The notes under the pieces: model-generated | The model's input: the letters and a program-made list of their open reading frames with translations, nothing else | Database searches by the model: none | Told to the model about the DNA's origin: nothing | NCBI GenBank assembly: GCA_037043015.1 | Contig: CM073326.1 | Span: 9,184,345 to 9,248,344 of the forward strand | Source: Bryum argenteum | Taxonomy: Eukaryota > Streptophyta > Bryopsida > Bryales > Bryaceae | Reading direction: 5' to 3' | Length of the DNA stretch: 64,000 nt | Made by a program: the position numbers and the translations under genes | Shown: one piece after another, positions 1 to 11,300 of the stretch | Numbering within the stretch: position 1 is the stretch's first letter | How the letters are laid out: each line of letters opens with the position of its first letter

Positions 1-2240
1 ATGCCTAGAGCATATCTTTCTTCAAGTAAGAATGGTTGCTACTGTAGTTTTAACTGGCTTGTATGGAGATCTTTTTAAGGTTATGACATAGCAACGGTGA
101 GAATGTTAAGATCTTTTCTTTCCATTTTCTTCTTTGTTGTTTTGAAAATGTGTTAAAATGGAGTTAACGAAGGTAGGATATATTTTAAGTTTTTGTAAAA
201 GTTTGTGATATATGACTTTTTTTGTATCTTTCACTAAACGTGTAAAGTTTTTCAAATGTGCAAAAATCTAGTTAGTTTTCTATAAGAATTGTGGAAGGGT
301 ATAGATAAGCCTATGTTTGCATGTCATGAACTTGTTTCAAATGAATAGTAGTACAAAAAACCGGTCTTTGGGCTTAACTTGGTCGGCCGAGACGCCTGGT
401 TTCTTGATGCAATAGAATCACAACTTCCAATAGTGAAAGTTGTTCGATTCACACCAACTTCATGCAAGATTCCAAACAACCCACCATGCACTATCGAACT
501 CGGGGCTTTTAGGGCGTAACATGTGTTAGTGCTACAAGTGTAAAACAATCATAGTATACAAACCAGCATGAAAGATTCACATGTCCTACAAAAATGAATA
601 GAGTCTGGTAAGCTTACCCCCACATATCACATCCCCAGAAAACGTTGTGATATGTTGCTTTTGGTAGCCGAGATTGCGAAGAATGATTCCCCGGCATCGG
701 AATCTCCGTCATGCATGCCCACACACTGCGAATATCGAGCATGCCTCATCATCAGCAACAGCGCTTGCTGCGAAGGGGACCCCCGATCGAAAGGACTGGC
801 TAAACTAGCAACTCGGCTTCCCACCGGCATTTGTATGTGGCAGCAAACAACGGATTATCCTCTGGAACAATTCCACTTGGAAGCACGACATCTCTTACCA
901 GAGGCCGGTTTGGATGAAGAATCTGCTGGGTCGAGGAAATGAGGAGGTAATTGTACCATATCTTTGTTCCCCCGCCGCCTGAGAAAGCAAAAGAGCTCTC
1001 TTATCCCTCGATAGCATATTTTTCAATTTAAACGTCACGATCAAAATCGATGTTTGTACATCGTTTTGCAATGAAGAAGCAACAGGCCTGCATGGATCAC
1101 TTTTGATAAGAAAATTTCTGAATTTGGATATTCACTCACTGAGAATTTTCCAATGCTGAAAAAGTTGACCCACAAGTAGATGATTACATTTTCTCCCTTC
1201 CTCTAACTCCTTATAATGACTACAAATATTTCTGAAAATAACCCTAGCAGGAGGGAACAATGATAATAGGACCATGAGTTTTTGTAATACCAGCAACTAG
1301 TAGTAGATAACAGAAAACAAAAACTAGATATTGATATTGATAAGCTGCTTGTGCAATCTGTTTACACGCACAATAAAAAGTAACTGTGAACATGAGAGTG
1401 GGCATACCTTTTACATAAGTAGATAGGTACACTCAAACCTTTTGCCATTAATTATGCCGTGTTCGGAAAACTCTGCAACACAATGAATTGTACGTGATAA
1501 ATTTACCTTCTCGGGTTTGAGTTGTCACAATTTGACTTGAGAATAATAATCATGATAATGGAGTGTCATAGTGAAGAGGATTTAGTGTAGTCATTACAAC
1601 GACAGGCAAAAGATGGATATCTGAATCGGTGAGGAGACCGTACAAAGAGCGTTCCTGTTCAATGGTAATCTTGAGTAGAGAACATGGTTGAATATTGGAG
1701 GCAAGTTACGGACGAGTCCCATTGCAACAGGTAAGAAACGGATGACTCAGGGTCAGCGTCAATGTAATGGAATCTTCGCCAAAAACAGAACCTCGCAACT
1801 CCCAGTGTGCATCAACAGTGAGTAGTTGGGTGCTTACTTACCCCGCGGGGTGCTTTCAGCTTTCCCGTTTGAACTGGTCGTAGCGCAATGGAGGTGAGCT
1901 GGTAGAACGGGGCCACAAACATCCAGCCGAAGCTGAACTGACATGAATCCGTTCAATTGCATGGCTCCGTCACCCCGCGTCCTCGCTTGCCTGGTCGCCT
2001 AAATTTAGGCCCATCCGGTTTGGACGCTGCAGCTGGAGGTCGCGGCGTGGGGTCCGGAGCCATCGCCCATGCCGTGCAGCCAAGTGGCACACAGTCGACT
2101 CGCTCCGCCGTGGGATCAAAGAGGGCCGCAGCCGCTGCCGATGCCAGTATATCAAGCTCTAGCAGCCTAGCTGCCTTATAGCTCCATCCGGATCCAGTCC
2201 AGTTCAGTTCACAAGCTGCACACCGCTCAGCCCATCAAAC
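1..2240. other. Intergenic stretch upstream of the GDSL-FAS1 gene
   Basis: No gene is recognised here. Short open frames occur on both strands (for example 652-942 plus and 1957-2181 plus), but none shows a familiar domain or convincing splice context. The last 300 bases are GC-richer than the rest and probably hold the promoter and 5' leader of the gene starting at 2241. I see no canonical TATA box at a fitting distance. Confidence 0.5.
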
Positions 2241-4553
2241 ATGGCGAGTATGTTGCTGCTGCTCGTGTGCCTCGGTGCGGTCGTCCTCAATTCAGGTACG
2301 TCGTGACCGCATGCAGACCAGCGTTGTTGCATTTGCATGACCCTGAATTCACATCGGTCCATCTTAATGGACTGACATGGCAAATTGTCAGTCGATGACA
2401 CTCTGTCTTGATCGCCGAGAACTTTTAACAGAAATGGTTCAAGGCGTGAATTCAAGACAGCTTCTACTGAACCCTCTTGTAATCCGGGATGCTTGAGAGG
2501 TCGATGAAATCTTGAAGTTTTGGAGGGTTTATAAATCTGTGGTGTATAAGCAGAATTCGAGTGTTCACCACCTTGTTGAATTCGATTCCATCTTGTTCAT
2601 GACTTGTTGAATTGACGTTGTGATTGCCTTGATTGTTGCAGTGGAGGCTCAACAAACTACGTTGTTGTTTGCATTCGGTGACTCATACGCCGACGTTGGT
2701 AACACGCCCAAAACTGGACCCAATACGGGCAAGGGTTGGATCTACCCCTACGGTATCACATGGCCCAATGCTAACGGACCTCCTGCTGGCCGATACTCAG
2801 ACGGCAAGGTGCTGACGGATTGGATAAGTAAGCCTCACAATATATTTACCATGTCCTTATTTTCCAGGCTTATGTTCCAGGAGAGCAAATCTTGTGGAGA
2901 CACTCTGTTTTCGTGAGCTTGCAAATGCTTGCATTAGTTGTGGCTGATCGTTGCATGGTGCTCTTCTATTGCAGAGGATCTTGTCAGGTTGCCTGTGTAC
3001 CCGCCGCCGTACTTGTATTCAGCTGGAGCGGACACTTCTTCGGGAGTGAATTTCGCTGCGGCCGGTTCGGGCATAACGTTGGCTAACAACCCCACGTCGC
3101 TGGGCGCGCAGGTCAACAACCTGGAGCTCTTCCTCCGCACGGACCCCTACTCGAAAAGTGCCATCGCAAATTCCCTTACGCTTGTTTCCGTAGTAGGCAA
3201 CGATTACTTGGCCTTCAAGGGCACCACATCCGCGGAGCTTTTCGTCTTCGTAGAGCGCGTGGTATCGGGCATCCAAGCCAATTTACAGCGCCTCTACGAC
3301 CTCGGGCTGCGCAACGTCATGGTGAACAACATGCTCAACAGCGATTGTTTACCGCTGAACACAAGACAATTCGGGTACACTAAGTGTGACAACAGGACGA
3401 GCTCCCTCGCGCTCATTCACAACGCTTTCTTGCTGGGGGCCGTGCAGAGCGTGAATGCTCAGAACCCCGGTGCAAGGTTTATCATTCTGGATCAGTTCTC
3501 AGCTTTTGATCGGCTCATTAAGGACGCAAGAGCCTACGGGTTCACGGATGGGTTGAAGCCATGCTGCGCGGGCATCACCAACACGACGTCCTGTGGCGAT
3601 GTGGAACCCACTACCCAGAAGTGGCTGTACACTGTATGCAAAAAGAGAGGTCGGGCTATCTTCTGGGACCAGTTGCACCCTTCCATGTGGGCGTGGAACT
3701 ACATCACCGAACTCTACGCAAATCAGCCTGGTTACATCTTGCTCGCTGATGCACCCACTCTGAAAACATGGCTTCAAATCAACGACGTCGTGCAGGAGCC
3801 TGTTGGCGCCCCCATGTCCCCACCAGGTATTTTCATTATGCGTTTTCCCCTGTTTTCTGCTTGTTGATTAAATTTTCTACCCGAAGCACACTATCAACAC
3901 AAAATCTGAAGTTATGAGAAATTCATGCGTCCTGATGAAAATGAAATAAAATTGCTGAGAAGCAAGAATCTTACAGTAAAATTGTTGCAAGTAAAAATTG
4001 GTATGGAATATCTTCTTGGGGCAGTGGATTTTCGGGAGGGATTGTAAGCATTACCTGGGCAAGCTCTCATTCTATATATGATCGTTGCGCAGATCCTTCA
4101 ACAGCGGCCGGAGAATTGCAAGCGGCGTTGGACTTTTTCCTCGATAAGCCGGAATACTCGGAAGCTCTGGGTCTTGTGCAATCGCTCAATTTGGACGCTG
4201 TGTTGGGTAACACTCCCGCCCAGGTGGTGACAGTGTTCCTGCCAACCAACAACGCCTTAATGGACCCAGCTTCTCGACCTTTCATTGACAGAGTGTTCGC
4301 TCAGAACAAGGTTAACGAAGTGGGGCTCTACCACGTGGTGCCGGGATACTACGACTTAAACGCAATTGTGACATCCAAACCTTCGTTCGTGACTTCCCTC
4401 TCGGGACAGCAGTTGCCTCTGTCGTACCCTGCTGAAGGAGTGTTCGTGGGAGTGAACGCACAATCCAAGGTCGTGGACCCCAACGTGTACAACGTGCCCG
4501 GGCGAGTGGTCGTTCACGGCATCGACCATGTCATCATGCCTCCCAACGTCTAA
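2241..4553 (+). CDS. GDSL esterase/lipase fused to a C-terminal fasciclin (FAS1) domain
   Basis: Four exons by GT-AG signals and frame: 2241-2295, 2642-2827, 2975-3826 and 4093-4553, giving about 517 residues. The N-terminus is a hydrophobic signal peptide (MASMLLLLVCLGAVVL). Residues about 22-350 form a plant GDSL (SGNH) hydrolase: block I FAFGDSYADVGN with the nucleophile Ser, block II Gly in NFAAAGSGI, block III VVGND, and block V DQLH with the catalytic Asp and His. From residue 365 a FAS1 domain follows (VFLPTNNAL, YHVVPGYY, VHGIDHVIMP). The family hydrolyses esters, often of wall or cuticle substrates. FAS1 mediates adhesion in secreted proteins. The phase-1 intron 3827-4092 separates the domains exactly, and retaining it would give a GDSL-only protein ending at 3867. 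No GPI-anchor tail is visible after FAS1. The product is probably apoplastic and its substrate is unknown. Confidence 0.88.
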
Positions 4554-5126
4554 ACTTCGGCAACAAGTCTCGACATTGAACAATAAGCTACATTAGCAAT
4601 TCCTTCTTGACGAAAGTGTATATTCCTGTGAGTGTAAGTAGATTGCTGATTCGGAGATCGGCCTGCCATTCCCTGCTCCGCGAGGGCAATCAAGAGTTCC
4701 ATAGAATAATAAGCTTCCGACGGCAGTTGCCATCGTGTACATGTACACCGCCTTCAACATGTAAATGTAATTGAGCTATCTTGCTCTCTGTACACCTTCA
4801 TTTGCAGTAATGTACATCATATTCCTTTACTCTGTTGGCGTATGTAAAGTTCTTGTATGTATTCATTGCATTTTTATTACAGTAGTTTCTAGTGTATTTT
4901 GAATCGTTTCGGATCTTTTGGAGCGGACTGAGATTCTCGCAAAAATTCCTAAACCTGTATCTGGTAAATATCATCCTCGGGACATAATAATCTCTGGGTC
5001 ATTGAATAATTATTCTCTCAGCGTTCTTGCTGAATTCGTAGGTTAATCGTTACCCTCTACAGCTTGTGCGTCGTGATAGATTTAATTATAGATGTGTACT
5101 TAAAAAAACTGTTATCTTACATAAGG
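4554..5126. other. Shared 3' flank of two convergent genes
   Basis: About 570 bases lie between the stop of the GDSL-FAS1 gene and the stop of the minus-strand pectin methylesterase. The stretch is AT-rich, has no open frame of note and must hold both 3' untranslated regions. No repeat is recognised. Confidence 0.6.
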
Positions 5127-7445
5127 TTACCATGGGCCATCGATAAATCCGATCCCCAAGAAAGGTTGTGCCTCTTCATCCGTCAGCTCTCTTGCCCAGT
5201 AAACGCGCCCTGTTGTATTGGCTCCAATTCCACTACACTTGTACTGCCCGAAGTAGACACTCCTGCTTGAAACATTCTTCATCACGTTGCAGTACTGATC
5301 TTTTTGATGAATTCATATGAGAAATTAAAGAAGTATTTGGCCTTCTTTGACCACAGTTACAGTAATATTTACGCTGTCAAGTATACTGCTGAAATTAATA
5401 CCCGTAAGAAAGCACGTACCTGTCACGCTCTGTCAAGCCCCAGTCATACCAACCGTCGGGGTGGATGCTGACGTTTAGAAGGCAGTAAGAGTAGACCACA
5501 GTTGAATATTGGCCCCATGCGCGGCCTAGGTACGGTCGACCACTCCCCGTGACGATGCAGTGCACAAATGAAAAACCTGATTCTCCCATAATGTCGCCAG
5601 GGTAGTACTTGCCCTGTGCTACCAGTGCGCCCCCCTCGCCAAGAGCAATGGAATGCAACCAGCATCTCTGTTAACAAAACAGAGAATGCATATTAGTTTG
5701 TCCGTATCGTGTGTCACACATGTAACCATGAACATCTTCACATAGCCGGCAATGCCAGATTGCAGAATGTATGCAAGGACGGGGGAGTAGAATTGTCACG
5801 TCCTTGCAACTCAATTTAGCTCTGAGCTTGACCATGTCTAGAGCATATTGCGAAGTAGCACTCGCAGTACCGGATGAATATCTCGCTCATATTGTAGTTG
5901 CATTGATTCACACAATTTCCCAGGAATGAAGTCCGCAAACTGCGTGAAAGATACTTGAACCATGATTGGGCACAGAAAACCACCTCAAAGAGAGCTCGAC
6001 CAATTCCGAAAACGAAGTCCTCAGAGCCTTGAATGAAGCATCTGTAGTAATAATGACGACCTGTGTGGTCGTATAATGTGTCTTGATAACCATAGAAATT
6101 GCACCTATACAAAAAGGCCATATCGCCAGAGATGCGGAATGCCGCTGCTTGCATGTTCGTTATGTTTACGATTGGGCGCCCAGCTGAATTCTGCACTTAG
6201 AAATACACACATTATTTGTGGAAACATGGCTTCTGGTGAATTTGACCGTTAGGTAACTCTCGTGGTTTCGTCAGCATATGTTTTCTACCTCAAATCATTT
6301 AGATTGCGACTACCAGCTGAGACGCTTCACGGTCTTATTACGAAACCTGGTACACCTTGACACTCTGCGTAAGCAGATCAACTTGAGAACATGCTCGAAT
6401 ACGTATATTCTTAAGCAATTTAAAACAACAACGTGGCGCTGCAGCACTTCTCTTCTTGGACACCTAAATTTTTTCGTCAAGAGGCTTAAGAGGAGTTCAC
6501 ACTCTGCCAGTCGATTATGAGTTAAATACTTCAAGAGCGACGCACAACTCGTCCAGTCGCGTGATATTCAGCTATAAGATTATGAATGACAAGGAACAGA
6601 TTGTGCACAAGTCGAGACGTAACTTGTTGGAAGGCCATAGCCTTGTGTGCTTACCCGGAAAGAGATATCCCTGGCTATGAAATGATCTGATTCGACGACA
6701 ACGGTGGCACTCATCATAGTCCCTGCTGCGGCCGCAGTATCATTCCAGGTAATGAATGTTCGGTTGGTGCCTTCTCCTTGAAAAGTAATGTACGGCTTGT
6801 TCGCAGGAACTCTAACCTTCTCCCTGCGCACATACACTTCAATGAATACTTACTGTGGCCGTCGAGGCCATCTACTTTCTGCATTGATGCGGTCAAAGCA
6901 CGACTCAAAATCATCGAGAATATCTTCGGGTAGTCATCATCGCAGCGTAAATTCTAATTAAGCTGTCCCCACTCCCAGGCATGCTCATTACTGCAATGGC
7001 AATTACAAGTTCATGGAAACATCAAAAGAGACCGGAACTATTGCACCTACTCGTAAACTCCGCTTGTAATGTAGATAACCGTGCGCCTCGTGTTGTTCTC
7101 AGGCACCTGGTTAACGGCTTCTTGAATGGTGCTGTAAGGGGCAGTGCCATCGGAGCAGACAACGAGGATTGCTGTATCGCCGAAGTCTGTTTTCTTGAAA
7201 ATTGACATCAGAGCCTCACGGAAAGTAGGTGGACGTCCGTAGAGCAGCCTGCTAGTGGACCAAGTGCCTCTCCTCGGAGAATGATTTGCAGACCTCATCT
7301 CGAGATTCTGATAGTCATGAAATTGACTACGACTAGTCTGAAGCTGTAGCTCGAGTGCCGCGATGCTTGCGATCAATGTTAGGAACCAGAGAGATTGCGA
7401 TAAGCGAGAAAAACCACCACGAGTAGTCGATTGCGAAATTGCCAT
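5127..7445 (-). CDS. Pectin methylesterase (pectinesterase) without inhibitor pro-domain
   Basis: Five exons on the minus strand: 7445-7051, 6823-6655, 6190-5984, 5667-5420 and 5262-5127, giving about 384 residues. It removes methyl esters from homogalacturonan in the wall. A hydrophobic segment near residues 16-33 is a signal peptide or anchor. The CE8 domain starts about residue 98 ([17 protein letters not shown]) and runs to the end. The usual landmarks are present: Gln in [12 protein letters not shown], Gln-Asp in GYQDTLYDH, the second catalytic Asp in EDFVFG, and Arg/Trp in YLGRAW. The C-terminus ends GFIDGPW, where the family usually ends. No PMEI pro-region precedes the domain, so it belongs to the short (pro-less) class such as the QRT1/PME31 type. 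All splice junctions keep frame. It is convergent with the GDSL-FAS1 gene. Confidence 0.9.
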
Positions 7446-8080
7446 TTATCTAACACCTACACTCACATTACTACTATGAATGATTCTACATGTAGCAACT
7501 ATCAGATCGCAGAGAAATCTGAGAGAAACGAAATTTCAGTGCCTAAGACGACGAAGAAAGTTGATCCAACTCCAGCAAAAGTCGACGAAAAGGATTGCAC
7601 CAGTCATCTTCCTTACCAAAGAAGGACTAGTCCAACCAAAAGCAAACGAGAGCAAGTAACAGAAGACTCTGAATGATAATTAGACGAACCATTTTCACGA
7701 GCAAATACTTAACATAACTAGACTATGTCGTTCCTAGTGCATGTGCACCTCAAATCGAGAGCCACTACTGCAATATCAGAACAGATTCCGCCCAGAGCGA
7801 AGCGCAATAAAAACGGCACGAAATCTTATCAACCAATTCTTTCACGGAGATGCTGACCGATTTAAGAATCCATTGCACTAGAAATTTTCCATGAAGTTGA
7901 AGGGGAGCGAATAAATCAATTTTGGAAAGGAGATTCGAAAGCGAAGAGCGATTTGAATCGGAATTGTTCGAGGATGATGCAATTCAAGTGCTCTTGTCCC
8001 CGCCTTTTCAAGTGTGCGTTTGAAAACGGGAGAACGGACAGCGATTTTAAGCCTGTTCACACCTGTTACACTGGATACTG
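7446..8080. other. 5' flank of the pectin methylesterase gene
   Basis: About 630 bases with no recognised gene. It should contain the promoter of the minus-strand pectin methylesterase. The open frame at 7431-7676 (plus) is Lys/Ser/Thr-rich with no domain and lies across the probable leader, so I do not call it. Nothing else is recognised. Confidence 0.4.
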
Positions 8081-8300
8081 AAACGGGCAGCCCAAAATTG
8101 GATCAGAGCACTTTTTGAACTTGGGCATCATGAATGAACCAATCAATGATGAGCTTGCAACCTCCTACAAGGTTGTGTACAACCTCAACCTACCTACCAC
8201 AATCGATTTAAAGCACAAAATCACTCATACAAATTGTGATTTGAATTCTAAAATTTCACTTTTTGAATGCATCGTAAACAAGTGACTAGATTGGCAAAAA
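8070..8300 (+). repeat. Degraded copy of the TTAA-flanked repeat family found at 28-30 kb
   Basis: From 8080 the sequence matches the interior of the repeats at 28.2-30.2 kb: the segment beginning GAAACGGGCAGCCCAAAATT, then GAATGAACCAATCAATGATG, then TGCAACCTCCTACAAGG and the CTACCTACCACAAT block. The outer ends are eroded, so no TTAA or CCCTTAA terminus can be assigned. It lies just downstream of the ATG9 stop codon on the opposite strand. Confidence 0.7.
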
Positions 8301-8366
8301 AAATTAAAATTCAGTAGATTAGAGGGATGATAAGGCAAAACAATTTGCATCCTCCTCATCTGATGG

Positions 8367-11300
8367 CTATGGGCGAGCAAATGGAAATTCCATATGCGAA
8401 GTACTCTCTAATACTTGTCTTCCTCCTCTTTCTTGAAAACTTCTATAACTATTGGTTGATAGTGCTAAATCTCTCAAGAATGACGGAGGTTGGAACATAT
8501 CATTCCGAGACATTTCGGTATTTGTTGTTGATGCTTGAAGCTCTTTACGATCCCACCACCTTGTCTCCTCTTCCACTCCTTTTCCTTTAGAAATCCTTGA
8601 AGCTTGCAAGTTGAGATCTTCGTCTACACCATCACCTTGACTTGGCTTTACGCATTGGGACGAACTCAAATCCAAGGAACTCATATTCACTTCCTTAGGA
8701 ATATATTGCGATCCTATATAAAACCTTTGGAGCAATTGCATTTGCTCCGAAAGGTTCTTGGGGTCATTGTAAGACTGAAAAGGATGAATATCAACAATGC
8801 ATGCACTTTTATCCTTTTGAGTTGGGTAACTGGAGTTGAAGCTCTCAAGTGGCATTTGATGAAGAGTTGAAATTTCACGATTGGTGGTTCCAAAATTGTT
8901 GTCTCCAACAAAGTTTGTTACCCGTGACATGAGTTGTTTGCCCTTTTCACTTGGTTCCCAATTAGGATAATTGATCTTGAAACTGCATTTAACCATAAAA
9001 GTAGTTAGTATAAAAGCATAGGCATTTAAATTGATCAAAAGATAACTGAACAAAAGTCTTGAGTGCTACATGAAATTAAAAACAAAATCAACCGAGTGGT
9101 TCTAACTTACTTCATAAATGATTTCTCCATTTTGCCTTGTGAACTCCGTTGGTGCTTTTCTGTATGATAAGGGGATCCATAATTGGAGTTTCCATGCTCC
9201 TCAAAGTCAAAATGACTCAAACTGCATCAAAAGCAAACATTGTATAAGGTGAAAATGAAAATAAAATCATTGAACCTCGGTAAAACCGCCAAAAACTTAT
9301 CCTTTTTTTGCATGTGATTCATTTAGCAACTGTGAAAAGGTTGTTTCCATGATTTTCAAATCATTCTTTAACAAACAGTAACACTATACCGACAAAAACG
9401 AGGTGTAAATAACATCAGTACCCAACATTTTCCTACTTTGGTACTGTTTCAAGATTCTAGTTTTCATTCTCAAAAGAGTATAACCCCTAACTTTCTTTAA
9501 AATCCGAAACGGGTTTTGAAGGTTCCCGGAGGAGAAAAAGTCAGTCAACTTTGACCATTATAATCCCACAAATGATGAAGAATGACCGGTTCAGATTTTG
9601 AATGTGAGAAGAATGTCAAGTGAACTTTGAGATCTTACGGTTGAATCTTTTAAATAATGCTTAGATTGAGATTTTCAGAGCTTAATCTAAAGGAAGGTCA
9701 ACTTCTATGACTTAGACCGTATTGCAACAAGGAAATTTAGGGGTTAAATCATGTTTACCTGCATACATGGCCAATTCCTTCAACATGACTAGTAAAATCT
9801 TGTACAAAGCTTGTTATCTCATCCACACACTGTAATCACAATAATTAGACTAAACTTACTTTCAAACCTTTTAAACTATACCATCAAATTTGTATTAAAA
9901 TACAAGGAAGCATTTGCAATCTATTTGAAGTTAATCAATGATAAAAAAAAGTTTGTGTATAGATTGTGTTACCTTTGGCAATGCAAAGATGAGAATGAAA
10001 GGTGTCGTGAATATGGAAATAATCTCCTCGAAAAATGATAGTATTTTATACTGCAATAACATCACAACCACATGATTTCAATACATATACTTTGATTTTG
10101 AATAGGAATAATGAATAATTTGCATTTTAAAACCTATTTATATATTGTTTCACAACAAAACATCATACGAAAGTAAATTACAAGCTATATCATAGTAAAA
10201 AGATTCAAAGTAGAAGTAGCTTTTTTTACCTGAAATAGGCGTTCAAACTCCGACTTTACAACCTCAGTAGCTTCAACTCCTCTCCAATGTTTAGGCATGT
10301 AATGTGTATGCTTTGTGACTTGTTGCAAAATTCCCTCTGGATCAAAGACCTCGTTGTCCTGTACTATGAATAGTCTACAAAACGCCAAGACTACTCCAAA
10401 GAAGCACATATACCATGTCACGTTGTGTTGTCCAATCTGTATAATAAAAAAAAAAAAAAACACAAATTTAATATATTAGTCAATATTTAAGCAAGTATGT
10501 ATGTTCACAAAGAATAGCTCTTCATTCCGTGTTCATTTGACTTTAAGATTTAAAAAGATTGAACAATACTACACTCATCAAACCTTGTAATGGTCAGGGC
10601 AAGAAGTACTTACTTGAGCTTTTAAGAGGGATTCGTTGATGATGTTGATGAAAACAAAGAGAATCAAAAAGGAACCCGCTATATACATAATAACTTTTGC
10701 AATATTATGTTTAGTAGCGGATGGAAATTGTTGAATATAGTCCATAGCAGGCTTGTAACTTAATTTCAAACGGTGTTTGAATGTGTGCTCCAACTGAAAA
10801 AAGCAAAAAAAAGTTGAACAACCCAAAATTAGTGATTTCAAGTTCATGTCACTACTAGAAGAAAGAAGAAAGAAAAAAGAAAAAAGAAAACAGAAAAAAG
10901 AAAAAAGAAAACAGAAAAAAGAAAAAAGAAATCAGAAAAAAGAAAAAAGAAAAAAGAAAAAAGAAAAAAGAAAAAAGAAAAAAGAAAAAAGCAAAAAGCA
11001 AAAACGAAAAAAGAAAAAAGAAAAAAGAAAAAAGAAAAAAGATAAAAGATAAAAGGAAAAAGCAAAAAGCAAAAAGCAAAAAAGCAAAAAAGAAAAAAAA
11101 AAAGAAAAAAGAAAAAGAAAAAGAAAAAGAAAAAGATAAAAGATAAAAGATAAAAGATAAAAGAAAAAGAAAAAGAAAAAGAAAAAGAAAAAGAAAAAGA
11201 AAAAGAAAAAGAAAAAGAAAAAGAAAAAGATAAAAGATAAAAGATAAAAGATAAAAGATAAAAGATAAAAGATAAAAGATAAAAGATAAAAGATAAAAGA

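Noticed and set aside
652-942. Plus-strand open frame of 96 codons
   Set aside because: No domain, no splice context and an overlapping frame on the other strand; composition effect is more likely.
5064-5270. Plus-strand open frame over the pectin methylesterase last exon
   Set aside because: It is the complement of the real exon, whose minus-strand reading matches the family end.
10844-11079. Lys-rich and Phe-rich open frames
   Set aside because: They are translations of the A/G microsatellite in the ATG9 intron and have no independent support.
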